Below are positions 1 through 11,091 of a stretch of 64,000 bases of DNA, piece by piece. The notes under the pieces are model-generated. The model did not search any database. It was not told the origin of the DNA and saw only the letters and a program-made list of their open reading frames with translations. Within the stretch, counting starts at the first letter, position 1; each line of letters starts with the position of its first letter. The translations under genes were made by a program, and so were the position numbers. The stretch comes from Paraphysomonas bandaiensis (lineage: Eukaryota > Chrysophyceae): contig CBFFRP010000200.1 of assembly GCA_965644295.1 (NCBI GenBank), positions 1 to 64,000 of the forward strand, read 5' to 3'.

Positions 1-9
1 ATGCAGTCC

Positions 10-165
10 GGTGTTGAATGAATGTCTGTAGCAATAGGTGTTTAAGAGTCGCAGCTAAATAGCATTACACTTTAGTTAAGAACTAGTCCTCAACTCTGAT
101 ATCCTACTATTAAACGCTTTGGAAGCTGCTTGTGCGTCAACACATGTAACCACCTTTGCTCTACC
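10..165 (+). repeat. Family B module, copy 1
   Basis: Contains AATAGGTGTTTAAGAGTC, then CTGATATCCTACTATTAAACG, then GCTTGTGCGTC. The same blocks occur in order at 2361, 5651 and, inverted, at 6581, 34061 and 50831. It is followed directly by the first 35 bases of family A (CTCGCACCTTTTCGTGGTG). Confidence 0.75.
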
Positions 166-1596
166 TTCAACAAAGTAAGACTCGCACCTTTTCGTGGTGT
201 TCACATACACAACGACGACGAAAAAATTCAATTTTCTTTCTATTCGTCTAACATTCCGCTATCGCTTCCTATTGACGCTCTCTGTAAACAGAGCTTGAAA
301 GTTATATAAAATATTAAGTAAAAATTATTAAATTAAATTATATAAGAAAATAATAAAGTAAGATAATTAAAAACCCTCTTTTAGAATTACCCTTAAATAT
401 AAAATTAAAAATACAATAGAATTATTTCTATGGGTATATTATGTGTATTTAAAAGGTTTTGAAAGAAAAAATCATAGCAAGATTATTGGAAGTAGTAGAA
501 CAATATATATATAACTAAAGAAAAGTGATGTAGCAGTATTTTTGTCGCAGTATTGCATTTGTTAGTTCGAAGTCGTTGAGAAAATATAAAAAAAAATATT
601 ATTATATAATTTAAAAAATATATATATACAATTAATAAAATGGTTTAAATAAATATTTTATAAATAATATATTATATACTATTATATGAGTTGTAATTTA
701 GAATTGAAGAAATTTAAAAAAAAACTTTCTCTGAATGATGCTAAAAAATACATAAAAAGAAGCATTGCATACCATTGAATACAGAAGATCATGCATTATT
801 TTATGAAATGATAACCCGGAAATACAAATTTAGACTAAACCATAGTCTCTGTAGCCGTGCTAAAATAAAAATGTGAAAGACTGAAATAATGTCGATTTCA
901 AACATAGTATAACTGTAATAAAAACAGTCAAATCATATAATATATTGCGTGAACCACACTTTACATATATTGCAGTGTTGAGTCAGCGAATAGTAGGGCA
1001 AATTAATGTGCTTGTAAGTTCATTTTATATTCTTCATTCACTCTTATATAGTTTAACATACAAATCAGGTTCTCTTTGCAACGATGATGATGCCACAAGA
1101 ACCTCAGAGCGTGATCAGGAAATATAGATCACAGGGCGTTAGACATCAATTGATTTGTTGTGGCCATTGAGTCATTCCATCAGCCTTTTAATCGGTTGAT
1201 ACAGATCGATACACTACGTTCAATATCCTCAAGATATTCTTGTGTTTTGTTGCACAGGATATTGATTCTGCAGCTGAGACGTGAGATATAACTGTGGATC
1301 AGTAATTTTGCTTTCGTTGTGTTCTATATATAATAAGATTCTTGCAATATATGGATTCGAATTTATGGAGAACTCATACATGCTGGACATGTGGTTGCAT
1401 GATGCGATAGCTGATCTAGGAGAGTCTATACCTGTCAGTGCTGCTGTTATGGAACACTATAGAGGGAAAAATTATCCACTCCTTTAATTCTACACGAATG
1501 GGTAGAGCACTGTTCTTGTATTCGACTCGTATTATCTTGAAGACGCTGCAACAGAGGGACTTGGAAGGAAGAAAGAGTAAAATTCGCAGCTGTGAA

Positions 1597-1733
1597 TCCA
1601 CGCACTCACTAGTGAAGGTGTCAATATACGAGGACAGGGGAATCAACGGTGGAATCATTCTGATGCTCTATCTAAGGAAACTATAGCAAGAAAGTCCGAT
1701 TATTACATGAGAACGGTTGTGTACAGACACTAG
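1597..1733 (+). pseudogene. Candidate C-terminal exon of a decayed transposon protein, copy 1
   Basis: A short frame ends with RKSDYYMRTVVYRH and TAG at 1731-1733. The same peptide with its stop occurs at 4037-4084 and, diverged, on the minus strand at 62706-62770 (RKSDYYMRTVGYRN, stop). Similarity runs about 20 bases past the stop. Upstream the frame is open for about 45 codons, after a stop. No family was recognised, so the host element is named only by position. Confidence 0.4.
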
Positions 1734-1830
1734 TTTTACATCTATAGATTAACTGGACTTGCTATATATATATATATATATATACTACTAGTGGCGGGCA
1801 ACCATCTCGGGACTGCTTGTGCATCGCTGC

Positions 1831-2351
1831 TCAGTGGAAAACCTCAAAGTCAGAAGAAAAGAAAACGTACGACGAAAAAGACCTATGTTGCACCTGCTCC
1901 CTCTGAAGTCTGAAGTATATTTTAAACTCTTTGTTTCGAATCATAGTGCACGAATTTCTTGATTAGCTTGTACTCATGTATATATTTCATTTATATACGT
2001 TTGCTTGAAATAGTTTTACCCCTGTACACGTGTTGTTAGTATGAATAGATGAAGTAATACTCAGTTGTTGTTAACGGAGTTGTTCTAAATTTTGTTTGTG
2101 AGTTTCGCCCTGCTCGTGCGTCTTTGACTCACTAGCGCGTGTTGCCTGGGGGTCTTCCCTTAGGATACGGCTCCACCAGGCTCTGTGGGACAGGGTTTTG
2201 CATTAAGGTCCGAATTGTACCGAGTACTAGATGTGTGTTCTGTGAGGTGAGTGGAGTGGTGGAAGGTGTCGGTATTTCCTTGCATCGCTTGGGCATCAGG
2301 CATAGGTGTAGTTGCCGGAGACGGCGTCTTTGTCGAGGACCAGATGTTTTC
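1831..2351. other. Spacer between the two 1.83-kb copies, with transposon coding remnants
   Basis: The first 80 bases carry open frames. One has a lysine/arginine-rich stretch (KKRKR) and stops at 1909-1911, like the end of a transposon protein, but I cannot name it. 2100-2350 resembles 5846-5935 plus 6224-6390, the interior of the 5651-6695 element (shared GGGGGTCTTCCCTT block). That block also contains the minus-strand decayed frame listed separately. Confidence 0.5.
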
Positions 2352-2353
2352 AT
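2132..2353 (-). pseudogene. Decayed transposon reading frame (family B interior), copy 1
   Basis: The minus-strand frame reads SGPRQRRRLRQLHLC, then KRCKE, then THLVLGTIRTLMQNPVP. The 6.2-kb copy encodes a matching peptide (THLALGTLRTLLQNPVP), and many of the codon differences are synonymous. That pattern suggests it once coded for protein. A one-base length difference breaks the common frame in one of the copies. Function unknown. Confidence 0.4.
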
Positions 2354-2360
2354 GCAGTCC

Positions 2361-2516
2361 GGTGTTGAATGAATGTCTGTAGCAATAGGTGTTTAAGAGT
2401 CGCAGCTAAATAGCATTACACTTTAGTTAAGAACTAGTCCTCAACTCTGATATCCTACTATTAAACGCTTTGGAAGCTGCTTGTGCGTCAACACATGTAA
2501 CCACCTTTGCTCTACC
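2361..2516 (+). repeat. Family B module, copy 2
   Basis: Duplicate of copy 1 inside the second 1.83-kb segment, followed by the same family A start at 2519-2553. Confidence 0.75.
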
Positions 2517-3947
2517 TTCAACAAAGTAAGACTCGCACCTTTTCGTGGTGTTCACATACACAACGACGACGAAAAAATTCAATTTTCTTTCTATTCATCT
2601 AACATTCCGCTATCGCTTCCTATTGACGCTCTCTGTAAACAGAGCTTGAAAGTTATATAAAATATTAAGTAAAAATTATTAAATTAAATTATATAAGAAA
2701 ATAATAAAGTAAGATAATTAAAAACCCTCTTTTAGAATTACCCTTAAATATAAAATTAAAAATACAATAGAATTATTTCTATGGGTATATTATGTGTATT
2801 TAAAAGGTTTTGAAAGAAAAAATCATAGCAAGATTATTGGAAGTAGTAGAACAATATATATATAACTAAAGAAAAGTGATGTAGCAGTATTTTTGTCGCA
2901 GTATTGCATTTGTTAGTTCGAAGTCGTTGAGAAAATATAAAAAAAAATATTATTATATAATTTAAAAAATATATATATACAATTAATAAAATGGTTTAAA
3001 TAAATATTTTATAAATAATATATTATATACTATTATATGAGTTGTAATTTAGAATTGAAGAAATTAAAAAAAAAACTTTCTCTGAATGATGCTAAAAAAT
3101 ACATAAAAAGAAGCATTGCATACCATTGAATACAGAAGATCATGCATTATTTTATGAAATGATAACCCGGAAATACAAATTTAGACTAAACCATAGTCTC
3201 TGTAGCCGTGCTAAAATAAAAATGTGAAAGACTGAAATAATGTCGATTTCAAACATAGTATAACTGTAATAAAAACAGTCAAATCATATAATATATTGCG
3301 TGAACCACACTTTACATATATTGCAGTGTTGAGTCAGCGAATAGTAGGGCAAATTAATGTGCTTGTAAGTTCATTTTATATTCTTCATTCACTCTTATAT
3401 AGTTTAACATACAAATCAGGTTCTCTTTGCAACGATGATGATGCCACAAGAACCTCAGAGCGTGATCAGGAAATATAGATCACAGGGCGTTAGACATCAA
3501 TTGATTTGTTGTGGCCATTGAGTCATTCCATCAGCCTTTTAATCGGTTGATACAGATCGATACACTACGTTCAATATCCTCAAGATATTCTTGTGTTTTG
3601 TTGCACAGGATATTGATTCTGCAGCTGAGACGTGAGATATAACTGTGGATCAGTAATTTTGCTTTCGTTGTGTTCTATATATAATAAGATTCTTGCAATA
3701 TATGGATTCGAATTTATGGAGAACTCATACATGCTGGACATGTGGTTGCATGATGCGATAGCTGATCTAGGAGAGTCTATACCTGTCAGTGCTGCTGTTA
3801 TGGAACACTATAGAGGGAAAAATTATCCACTCCTTTAATTCTACACGAATGGGTAGAGCACTGTTCTTGTATTCGACTCGTATTATCTTGATGACGCTGC
3901 AACAGAGGGACTTGGAAGGAAGAAAGAGTAAAATTCGCAGCTGTGAA

Positions 3948-4084
3948 TCCACGCACTCACTAGTGAAGGTGTCAATATACGAGGACAGGGGAATCAACGG
4001 TGGAATCATTCTGATGCTCTATCTAAGGAAACTATAGCAAGAAAGTCCGATTATTACATGAGAACGGTTGTGTACAGACACTAG
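3948..4084 (+). pseudogene. Candidate C-terminal exon of a decayed transposon protein, copy 2
   Basis: Duplicate of 1597-1733 inside the second 1.83-kb segment, with the same frame and stop. Confidence 0.4.
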
Positions 4085-4181
4085 TTTTACATCTATAGAT
4101 TAACTGGACTTGCTATATATATATATATATATATACTACTAGTGGCGGGCAACCATCTCGGGACTGCTTGTGCATCGCTGC

Positions 4182-5340
4182 GAGCACCATGGTGCAACCG
4201 TCCCATTCATGTAGTAGTGAGGTTAGTCGGGGGGTCTACCTTTGGGCAATGTTTCTGGCGGGCCGCCTGTGCTATGGGTTATGTGAGGGGTGAATGGGGC
4301 GAGATGTAAACGAGAGTGCAAGTCGGTGGTGGAGACGGTGCTGGCCACAAGTAAGGAGGAGTTGTAAGGAGTTGTTACCGGCCGGAGTGGTTGCGCTTGC
4401 CTCTCTGTCGGGTTCGGACTCTTGCAGAGGGTAGAATTCTTGGAGTGGATGTCACCTGCTGGAGTAGCTGGAGTATTTTTGGTGTCGGGTGAGTATCCTG
4501 GGACTGACTTTGCTGTGAGTGTGTCGGTGTCGAAACCGGTGTTACTGGTGTCGTGTCTGAGTCCCTATTTCGAAGCATGCGGAAACTATTGAATATAGCG
4601 GTACAGTGATTGCTTTTTACTCAGTGTTTTCTAATAATTCAATTTTATAATTAGATAGAGACTATATGGCTACAGACTATGGTATATTGTAAATACTGAA
4701 AAAATTAACAATTTCAAAAGTTTCTCTAAATAGTTTTCCAAAACAGTTTTAAGCATATGGTAAATATACACGACTATGATAAAATATTAACCCCAGTGTA
4801 AATGAACTAGTGTTGTATGAGAATAGACTTAACCTATGCTCTAAAATACCACAATCAAAGTCTTAACCGTCGTTATATCAGATAAACATAGAAAGTATGC
4901 AGAATTATAAATGTTGATACAACAAGTTTGGTGATAAAAAATAATAAAATACCAGAAGAAAGAAAGAGGAAAGTAAGAGACCTCATTACATATATATAGA
5001 GAGAGACATTTTCAACAACACAAAAGTATACATCAAAAAAGAAGTTAGAAAGTTGGAAAAGTAAATTAATAGTATAAAATATATAAAATGTTTTAAAAAA
5101 TATTATATAATTATATAATATATTATTATGTATTATTATGAGTAATAATTATTGTACAAAAAAACACGGAATTAAAAACAAAAAAAGGCATTGTTCATCA
5201 ATCAACAACACAGTTTAAACCTAATCCCATCAAAACGATAAACATAAATAAAATAAAACAAAAATTATAGAAATGAAATAAAAGATAAATGAAATGAAAT
5301 AAATGAAATTAAATTGATTTTTGTTTCGTCGTCGTCGTGT
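4182..5340. other. Noncoding repeat interior
   Basis: 4182-4600 is GC-richer and contains a 67-codon minus-strand frame (4375-4578; S/T/P/Q-rich) that I cannot identify. 4600-5300 is strongly AT-rich with poly-A and TATATA runs. No gene is supported. Confidence 0.6.
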
Positions 5341-5346
5341 GTGTTA

Positions 5347-5650
5347 TTCTCGGGGATAAGTAACGGAGGTAGTTTGCTGCCCACTTATATAGGCAAATGC
5401 TTGTATGACAAAAGGCACAAGGGACACTAATATAAGTGTCATTTGTGTAGACGACTTAGGACCATGACGAATAAACAATAAACAGATATCCGGAAATGGG
5501 CCCACCTCAATGGCATCCTGGGTATTGGGCTGCCTACTGAGCCAAGCATCCGTGCTATTCACCTTTAGAACTCAATAATCCTGTAGTCCGCAGATGTCAG
5601 GTATATCAACATTCTGCTTGCTCACTGCGTTTGGTTTGAGTGATACCTAT
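5347..5650 (+). repeat. Family A repeat, copy 1 (3' part)
   Basis: Runs from GGGGATAAGTAACGGAGG to CATTCTGCTTGCTCACTGCG. It shares with the other A copies the blocks CTGCCCACT, AAGGGACAC, AATAAACAG, GGTATTGGGCTGCC and CAGATGTCAGGTATATCAAC. The first 35 bases of the copy sit on the far side of the inserted element (2519-2553). Confidence 0.8.
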
Positions 5651-5944
5651 TGAAAGTCTTATTATCTAGCAATAGGTGTTATAAATCTGCATCAATGTAG
5701 TGGCTAGTTGAATGCTAGACAGACTATTTAGACATCTACTGATAACTAATCAGCAAAAACTCTATTATCTTACTATTTAGCGCTACAGAAACTGCTTGTG
5801 CGTCGCCGCAAGCACCAAGGTGCGACCACTTCCGTTCTTAATGTTGATTGTGAGGTTCGCCGTGATCATGTGTCCCAGGATTCACTGGCGCGTGTGATCA
5901 GGGGGTCTTCCCTTGGTATGAGATTCCACTGGGTTTGTGGAGGT

Positions 5945-6219
5945 TAACAGAAGTTGACATTATTTGCTAAGGTTTACTATTCTCAAATGATAAGATGAAA
6001 ATTATAAACATTACATGATAAAGAACCTAAGTTGTGTTCGATGTGTTCAACACCATTCATTTACTACTATAGTGATCGTATCCTGTATAGTCACCCACTT
6101 CTACTTCAGTTTCATACTACACAATATAATGTACTAATTACATATATATCTTTCGATCCTTGCATCTCACATAATACTGCACTCAATTGCAAGTATATAG
6201 AATCTTCAGATCTCAACAG
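5945..6219 (-). mobile_element. Family C element, copy 1 (nested insertion)
   Basis: A 275-bp segment flanked by AGGT on both sides (5941-5944, 6220-6223). Removing it restores continuity with 2160-2250. It is the reverse complement of 62181-62502, with matching blocks such as TTAGCAAATAATGTCAACTT and GATGCAAGGATCGAAAG. No inverted termini and no open frame were seen, so the class is unknown. Confidence 0.65.
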
Positions 6220-6229
6220 AGGTACAGGG

Positions 6230-6474
6230 TTCTGTAGTAAGGTCCTGAGTGTACCGAGTGCTAGGTGTGTGGGCTGAGAGGTGGGTGGAGAATTGGAATG
6301 TGGCGCTGTCTCAGTGCACCGTTTGGCCTCGTGCATAGGTAAAGTTGTCGGAGACAGCATCGTTGTCGAGGGCCTGACGTTTCTTGCGGGACGGTGATAT
6401 GTTCCTGTGGGTATGATTGGTGGGGTTCGTGTGTGCGGTGGGCGGCGGTCCAGTCTCGGGTCGTCTGCTGACAC
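6230..6474 (-). pseudogene. Decayed transposon reading frame (family B interior), copy 2
   Basis: Second copy of the minus-strand frame at 2132-2353, with THLALGTLRTLLQNPVP preserved. The upstream block corresponding to SGPRQR...LRQL is in a different frame because of a one-base length difference. Confidence 0.4.
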
Positions 6475-6940
6475 CTAGCAATCGTAGCACCCTTGGCGTT
6501 TTCATGGCTGCCTACGTTTCTGAAGCGGTCGCGGGAGTAGCCTAGGGGCCTAGGGGGTCCTTTGTGTTTGCGTGATAAAATGATTGCACCTTGGTGCTTT
6601 CGGTGACGCACAAGCAGCTTTCGTAGCGTTAAATAGTATGATATCAGAGTTAAATGCTCACTCTTAAACCCCTATTGCTAGTGATAAGACATTCACTACT
6701 AAGCAGATTTGAAGGCATACTTGATTTCATGAAAGTAAGGTGTCACCATGGTGAATAAGATGTGGGAAATTACTCTATCATCTTTTGACAAGTGTTTATA
6801 AAATGCGGACTGGATACATGACAGAGTAGTGGGGAGTTATATTTCCAAATTATATTAATTATAAGCTTGGCCTCATAAAACCACAAAATGTCAAATTATT
6901 CTCCACGTACTACTATGCTAATTCACAGGTAAGTCACAAG

Positions 6941-9900
6941 CTAAGACTTTGAAGCCGCATCTATAATGTGCATGACAGCTGGCTGATCTTGAAGGCTACC
7001 ATGTGCAGAAGAGAAAACTTCACGATATTGTTCATTTGATGATAAGTACTTGATACATGATATGACGATAACTTTCGTTTCATCTGTGTACTGCGAACCA
7101 TCTTCTAAAGCTTGTGCAAACGCCACCAGAATGCGAGGAAGTAACGAAAGGGCGTCAGGATTTTGATCCTTCACAAGGCCAGCTAAACACGTATATATAG
7201 ATAACCCTTCACCAAAGTCTGAACGAAGAGGAAGGGCAGAAATTAGCACTGGCAGTACCTGCCCTAAAGGGACGGCAGACGGGGCTGCCATAATCATCCT
7301 TGCCACAGCGGCCAAAGCGTTGTCAATGTCAGCACCACCAACATCTGAAACTACCTCTGTAGACTCTCTCACACAAAGCGGGTAAATCCATTGCAATATT
7401 TGCAAAATAGAAGGGGATAACTGATCCATTGCGTTCTCACACAAAACACCAAGTGCATAAGCAGAATTCCGTCTAACATTTTCCATTGAATCCGCAACAC
7501 CGGCTCGTACGACTGGAAGAAGAGTTTCTGCATACATCGCTCCAGCTGATGGGCCAACTGCAGACACAACTTCCGCAAAACATCCAATTGCCATTGCTCG
7601 GTCTGTATACGAGCGATTCTTTTTCGTAAATTTCAACAATGGTTTCGCAAATTGCTCGAAATATGGCAAAAAGTCTGCACCTACAACCTTCGCTAGGGTT
7701 GCTACTAAATCACACACAGCATCCATGACAAGGTTGTCATGGTCTTGATCATCATCCTCTTCTTCATGCTGAAATACTGTTTGACACTTTGCCTTTTCCT
7801 TGAGAAGAGCAAGAATATTGTGCATAATGAGGTCACCATAGGTACGTTTGCTTTCTTCCTCAACCAACGTCAAACACGCAACTCCAAGCAGACCGACACA
7901 GCTCTCTAGCCCCTCAATCGCATACGCAGCAGGAAGCTTCTCGACGTCAGATACCATAGCGTTAATGTAAGTTGAGAACACTGCTTCCGATACACGCTTA
8001 GTGACAGGGTCAATCTGAACAAGTTTTCCTTTGGCTGGCGGCTCTACCATTCCATTTGACAGGCATGATACCTTTAAAAAGTACTGCAAATTGAGCAATG
8101 CCTCTGCTCTAATAATTCTATGAAAGCTCCACAAAACTCCGTTTTGTTCAGCGAGCATAACATTTAGTGTGTCCTCCAAGTAAGGAAAGAAGGCGGCACC
8201 AGTGTGATCAGCCAATGAACCAATAGCGCAGATCGCCGCTTTCTTGGTGTTGATGAACCCTTCATCAACCGTCAAGTGGTAGTTTTCTTCTCCGCCCTCA
8301 TCTTCCTCATCGTCGTTCAACGAGTCAAGAGTGTCAGGCTCAGCAGTATACGGAGAGAGCTCTGGCTGACGAATAACGTCAAGTAAATGCGGTACCAAAT
8401 GTGAAAGGTATTGATCAAATACATTTTTCATGACCTTGGCACAGTTTGCAATGTACGTGTAAGAGTATTCTTTTAACTCGTCCTCATCAATCTGAACTCC
8501 TTGCATCGTCGATTGCATACCCATTTCGAAGTATGGAGCGAAGTGCTCACCACCGAGAGCAACAGCGATATGACCCAGACACTCTAACGCCCGTCCACGA
8601 ATACTGAACTGCATCGGCTCACTTGAAAATAGGACAGGTTTCAAAACCTCCACAATGGCCTGAGACAGCATTCCATTAAACAACATGAAAATACAGCAGT
8701 TCTAATAAGAAGTAGTGCACATAAAATCTCAGCAAGAACGCAGCGTGTGCATCGTCACGGTTGTCAGATACAACGATTCGCATTTTCATCACAGATTGTC
8801 GACGAAAGACTCTCACTAAATAGTACTTACATTCGCATATGGCAAAAAGTGTATTTCAGATGCCACTGCTGTAGCAGATATAGCCGCAAGAGCCATTTCC
8901 TGTGTCGACTTCTTCGGGTTGTGCAGAAGGCGTATCAGACGCTCCATCAGCATAGGAAGAAACGGAAGCAGAGTCTGCGACTGCAGATTCTCACAGAAAT
9001 TTTCTAGCACGTAACAGCTGGTACCCTGAACCGTATTGCGAGGGTCATCCAGCGCAGCAAATACAACTGGGAGTATGGCCTGATGGTGGTAAAGGATCTC
9101 TGGCTGACAGTGTTCGGAAAACTGACCAAGAGCAAAGCAGGCGCTTTCTCTGACAAAATACTCTGCGTCCTGCACCGCATGAAGTAATCTAGGAAGAATA
9201 GCTGGTAGCATCTCTTTTATGGCATCGCAACACCCTTCAGAAATGATTCCAAGGACTGCACACCCTGCCTTGCGCATATTTTTATCAGCTGATTCCATAC
9301 ACTGAGAGCATATATTCAGCGCTGGGCCGACAAATGCTTTTGATGAAATGCTCAGGGCCATGCGGTCTAAACACATTTGGGCAATTTCCTGGGACTCCAT
9401 AGCAAGAGTGTAATCCTCATCGTCGTCATCGTCCTCCTCCTCCAGGGGCCTGTTTCGTGTCGTAAAGAGAGTACCAGCACCAGAGCAGTCGGATTTAGCA
9501 ATCGCCTCGACAAATACTTGCAGGATCGGCTCAACCATATTTAGCTTCGAGAGCAGTTTCGGACGCAGTTCAATAATGCTCATTATTGTCTGACCAGCTG
9601 CACTTCGGGTAGAAGACTCTAAGTCAAAGTTGCCCATAATGGAGATGGTGAAAGGTACAATGTACTGCAATTCACACTCATATAAGCTGGCATAGACTAG
9701 CAAACACCCACCTGAACATGGTCGTTAATGAGAGGGAGGTCCATGGCCACAGACTCCTGAAGCATTTCAAGTCCTTCAGTGACGACTTCCTCATCTCCCG
9801 TCTGCAGACACTTTTGCATGACCTCTAGTAAAGGGGAGAGTACACCTTTTAAGTGCATAACTTCTTCAGAGTCAGAGAGAGCTCCTGCTCATAAAACTAT

Positions 9901-10615
9901 TACCATTATAGTAGAATTAAAACCTATGAACTAACCAATAAAAACGGTAGCCGCGCTCATGGCTGCCACAGCTACGTCATGTGACGCATCGCCACATCCG
10001 GCAAGAATCATATCAGAAATGGTTTTAGTGTGCGGCTTCAGAAAGTCTGATACAGATTCGGTCTCTGCGAGCTGTACTTCGTCAGAAAAAGCAAGATATA
10101 CACCGATTTACAAACCTGTCCTAATAAACTGAAACACAACGCCCTCATGTTTGTTTCTTGATGTTGCATAAGCTGTACAAGTAGTGTAAACAATTCGGGC
10201 CAGTCGTTTTCAGTTGAAAACACATTCTTTGCTAGTGTTGCAATCACGCCAGCTATAGCCGTTCGAACTACCTTCTCTGGCTCTGACACAACGATGCGAA
10301 GAAGTAAACTTTTTATTTCTGCTTTGTTTTCATCTTTGCATTTAAAGTAGAGAGAATTAATGCTGCACTTCAAGTAAGCAAAACACTCTGACAGAGAACT
10401 GATATTTCTCACCGTCTTTTAAGAATTAGAGCCGACATATGGCGAACGTTTACATTACTGGAGTGTTCGAGTTGACGAAATAAGAGTGGAATGCATTGAG
10501 GATTTTTTAAAAAAGGTTTTAAAATGGATTCTGCTTGTCTGATTATCTCTGTGTTGTTGGCTCCCAGGGCTTCCAGCACCTGTTCCAGCTGATGAGCATC
10601 AGTTAAATCCGTCAT
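6941..10615 (-). CDS. IPO4: Importin-4 (Kap123-type importin beta)
   Basis: Nuclear import receptor of the karyopherin-beta family, which carries ribosomal proteins and histones into the nucleus. Six exons: 10413-10615, 10116-10362, 9936-10071, 9712-9884, 8831-9664, 6941-8659, giving 1103 aa against about 1081 for human importin-4. The N-terminus has the expected HEAT pattern ending in LKRRRI across intron 1. Exon 5 has an acidic EEEDDDDDEDY loop. FLPYANAIVEVL across intron 5 parallels the family, as does the C-terminus (MAAPSAVPLGQVLP, ALPLRSDF). Introns 1-4 are 44-51 nt. Intron 5 is 171 nt, and an upstream acceptor near 8703 would add 14 residues in frame. It is head-to-head with PUS1. IPO5 is the alternative; the C-terminal match favours IPO4. 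Confidence 0.85.
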
Positions 10616-11091
10616 GCTTCTGGAGGTCTCCGGGTTATAATACCACTATGTTGACAACTGCTTATGTATAGCTGTCACCCAGTGTAAGTATATAACTATG
10701 ACAACAAGATCGATGTGATGGTGGAGAGATTTGTGGCCTATGAGTGTATGAGTGTATGAGTGGCTGAGGGGCGTGAAAAAACAGCGAATGGACACGCGAA
10801 GATGAATGACAAACTACAGTGTAATACAGTGTAATACAAAGTACTATAAGAGATTTGTCGGAATGAGTGGTGAGAAAGGATTCACTAATTTTAATGCATC
10901 AAAATCTTATGTCTACGCCAAAAATATACTTTTTATTAAAAATCCATGATATTATGGAAGCTCACTTGTAGGCACAAAAATAAGATGGACAGGAGTGCAT
11001 GATACTAAACAGCACAGTTCAGATTGATAATTCACACAACTCCAATCCAATCAAGACCAAGCTTTGTACAATATATTCAGATTACTGTGAT
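10616..11091. promoter_or_regulatory. Shared upstream region of IPO4 and PUS1
   Basis: A 476-bp region between divergent starts. It contains a doubled GTGTAATACAGTGTAATACA at 10820-10838. An in-frame ATG at 10999 could add 31 residues to PUS1. Confidence 0.45.

Larger units (their letters stand above)
1..1830. repeat. 1.83-kb duplicated segment, copy 1
   Basis: Near-identical to 2352-4181 at a constant offset of 2351. I saw only three single-base differences (255, about 714, 1536) and no length change, even in the AT dinucleotide run near 1763-1785. The repeat starts at the window edge, so it may extend further left. Contents: family B module at its left end, the start of a family A copy, a long AT-rich stretch and a candidate decayed transposon exon. 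The copies part at 1831/4182, right after a fragment of the inner end of family B. Confidence 0.9.
2352..4181. repeat. 1.83-kb duplicated segment, copy 2
   Basis: Second copy of 1-1830. After 4181 it continues into a family B-like inner end (GAGCACCATGGTGCAACC) and a GC-richer block to about 4580, which copy 1 lacks at that position. With a period of 2351 bp, the arrangement is a partial tandem duplication, or an assembly join across two near-identical alleles. Confidence 0.9.
2554..5346. mobile_element. Decayed terminal-inverted-repeat element inserted in a family A copy
   Basis: The left end (about 2554) and right end (about 5346) are inverted copies of an ACAC(A)CGACGACGA...TCAATTT sequence of roughly 30 bp. 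The left end lies after family A's first 35 bases and the right end before the rest of family A at 5347. The two flanks rejoin into an A copy like those at 30083 and 33671. TTC flanks both ends (2551-2553, 5347-5349), a possible 3-bp target duplication. A duplicate left end lies at 203. The interior is AT-rich and contains the RKSDYYMRTV exon and a B-like insertion near 4160-4580. Superfamily not identified. Confidence 0.5.
5651..6695. mobile_element. Family B element with long terminal inverted repeats
   Basis: Family B lies direct at 5651-5835 and inverted at 6581-6695, so the pair forms terminal inverted repeats of roughly 115-185 bp ending in (T)GAAAGTCTTAT and ATAAGACATTC. The inner TIR end reads GCACCAAGGTGCRA. 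The interior holds a block also found at 2100-2350 and is split by a family C insertion at 5945-6219, leaving about 470 bp of true interior. CTAT/CTAC at the outer edges may be a 4-bp target duplication with one change. No transposase is seen, so it would be non-autonomous. Confidence 0.6.

Noticed and set aside
945-1127. Open frames inside the 1.83-kb duplicates (also 1281-1487, 1438-1686 and their copies)
   Set aside because: Some start only at non-ATG codons, overlap each other on both strands and show no family pattern. Only the C-terminal peptide with a dispersed copy was kept.
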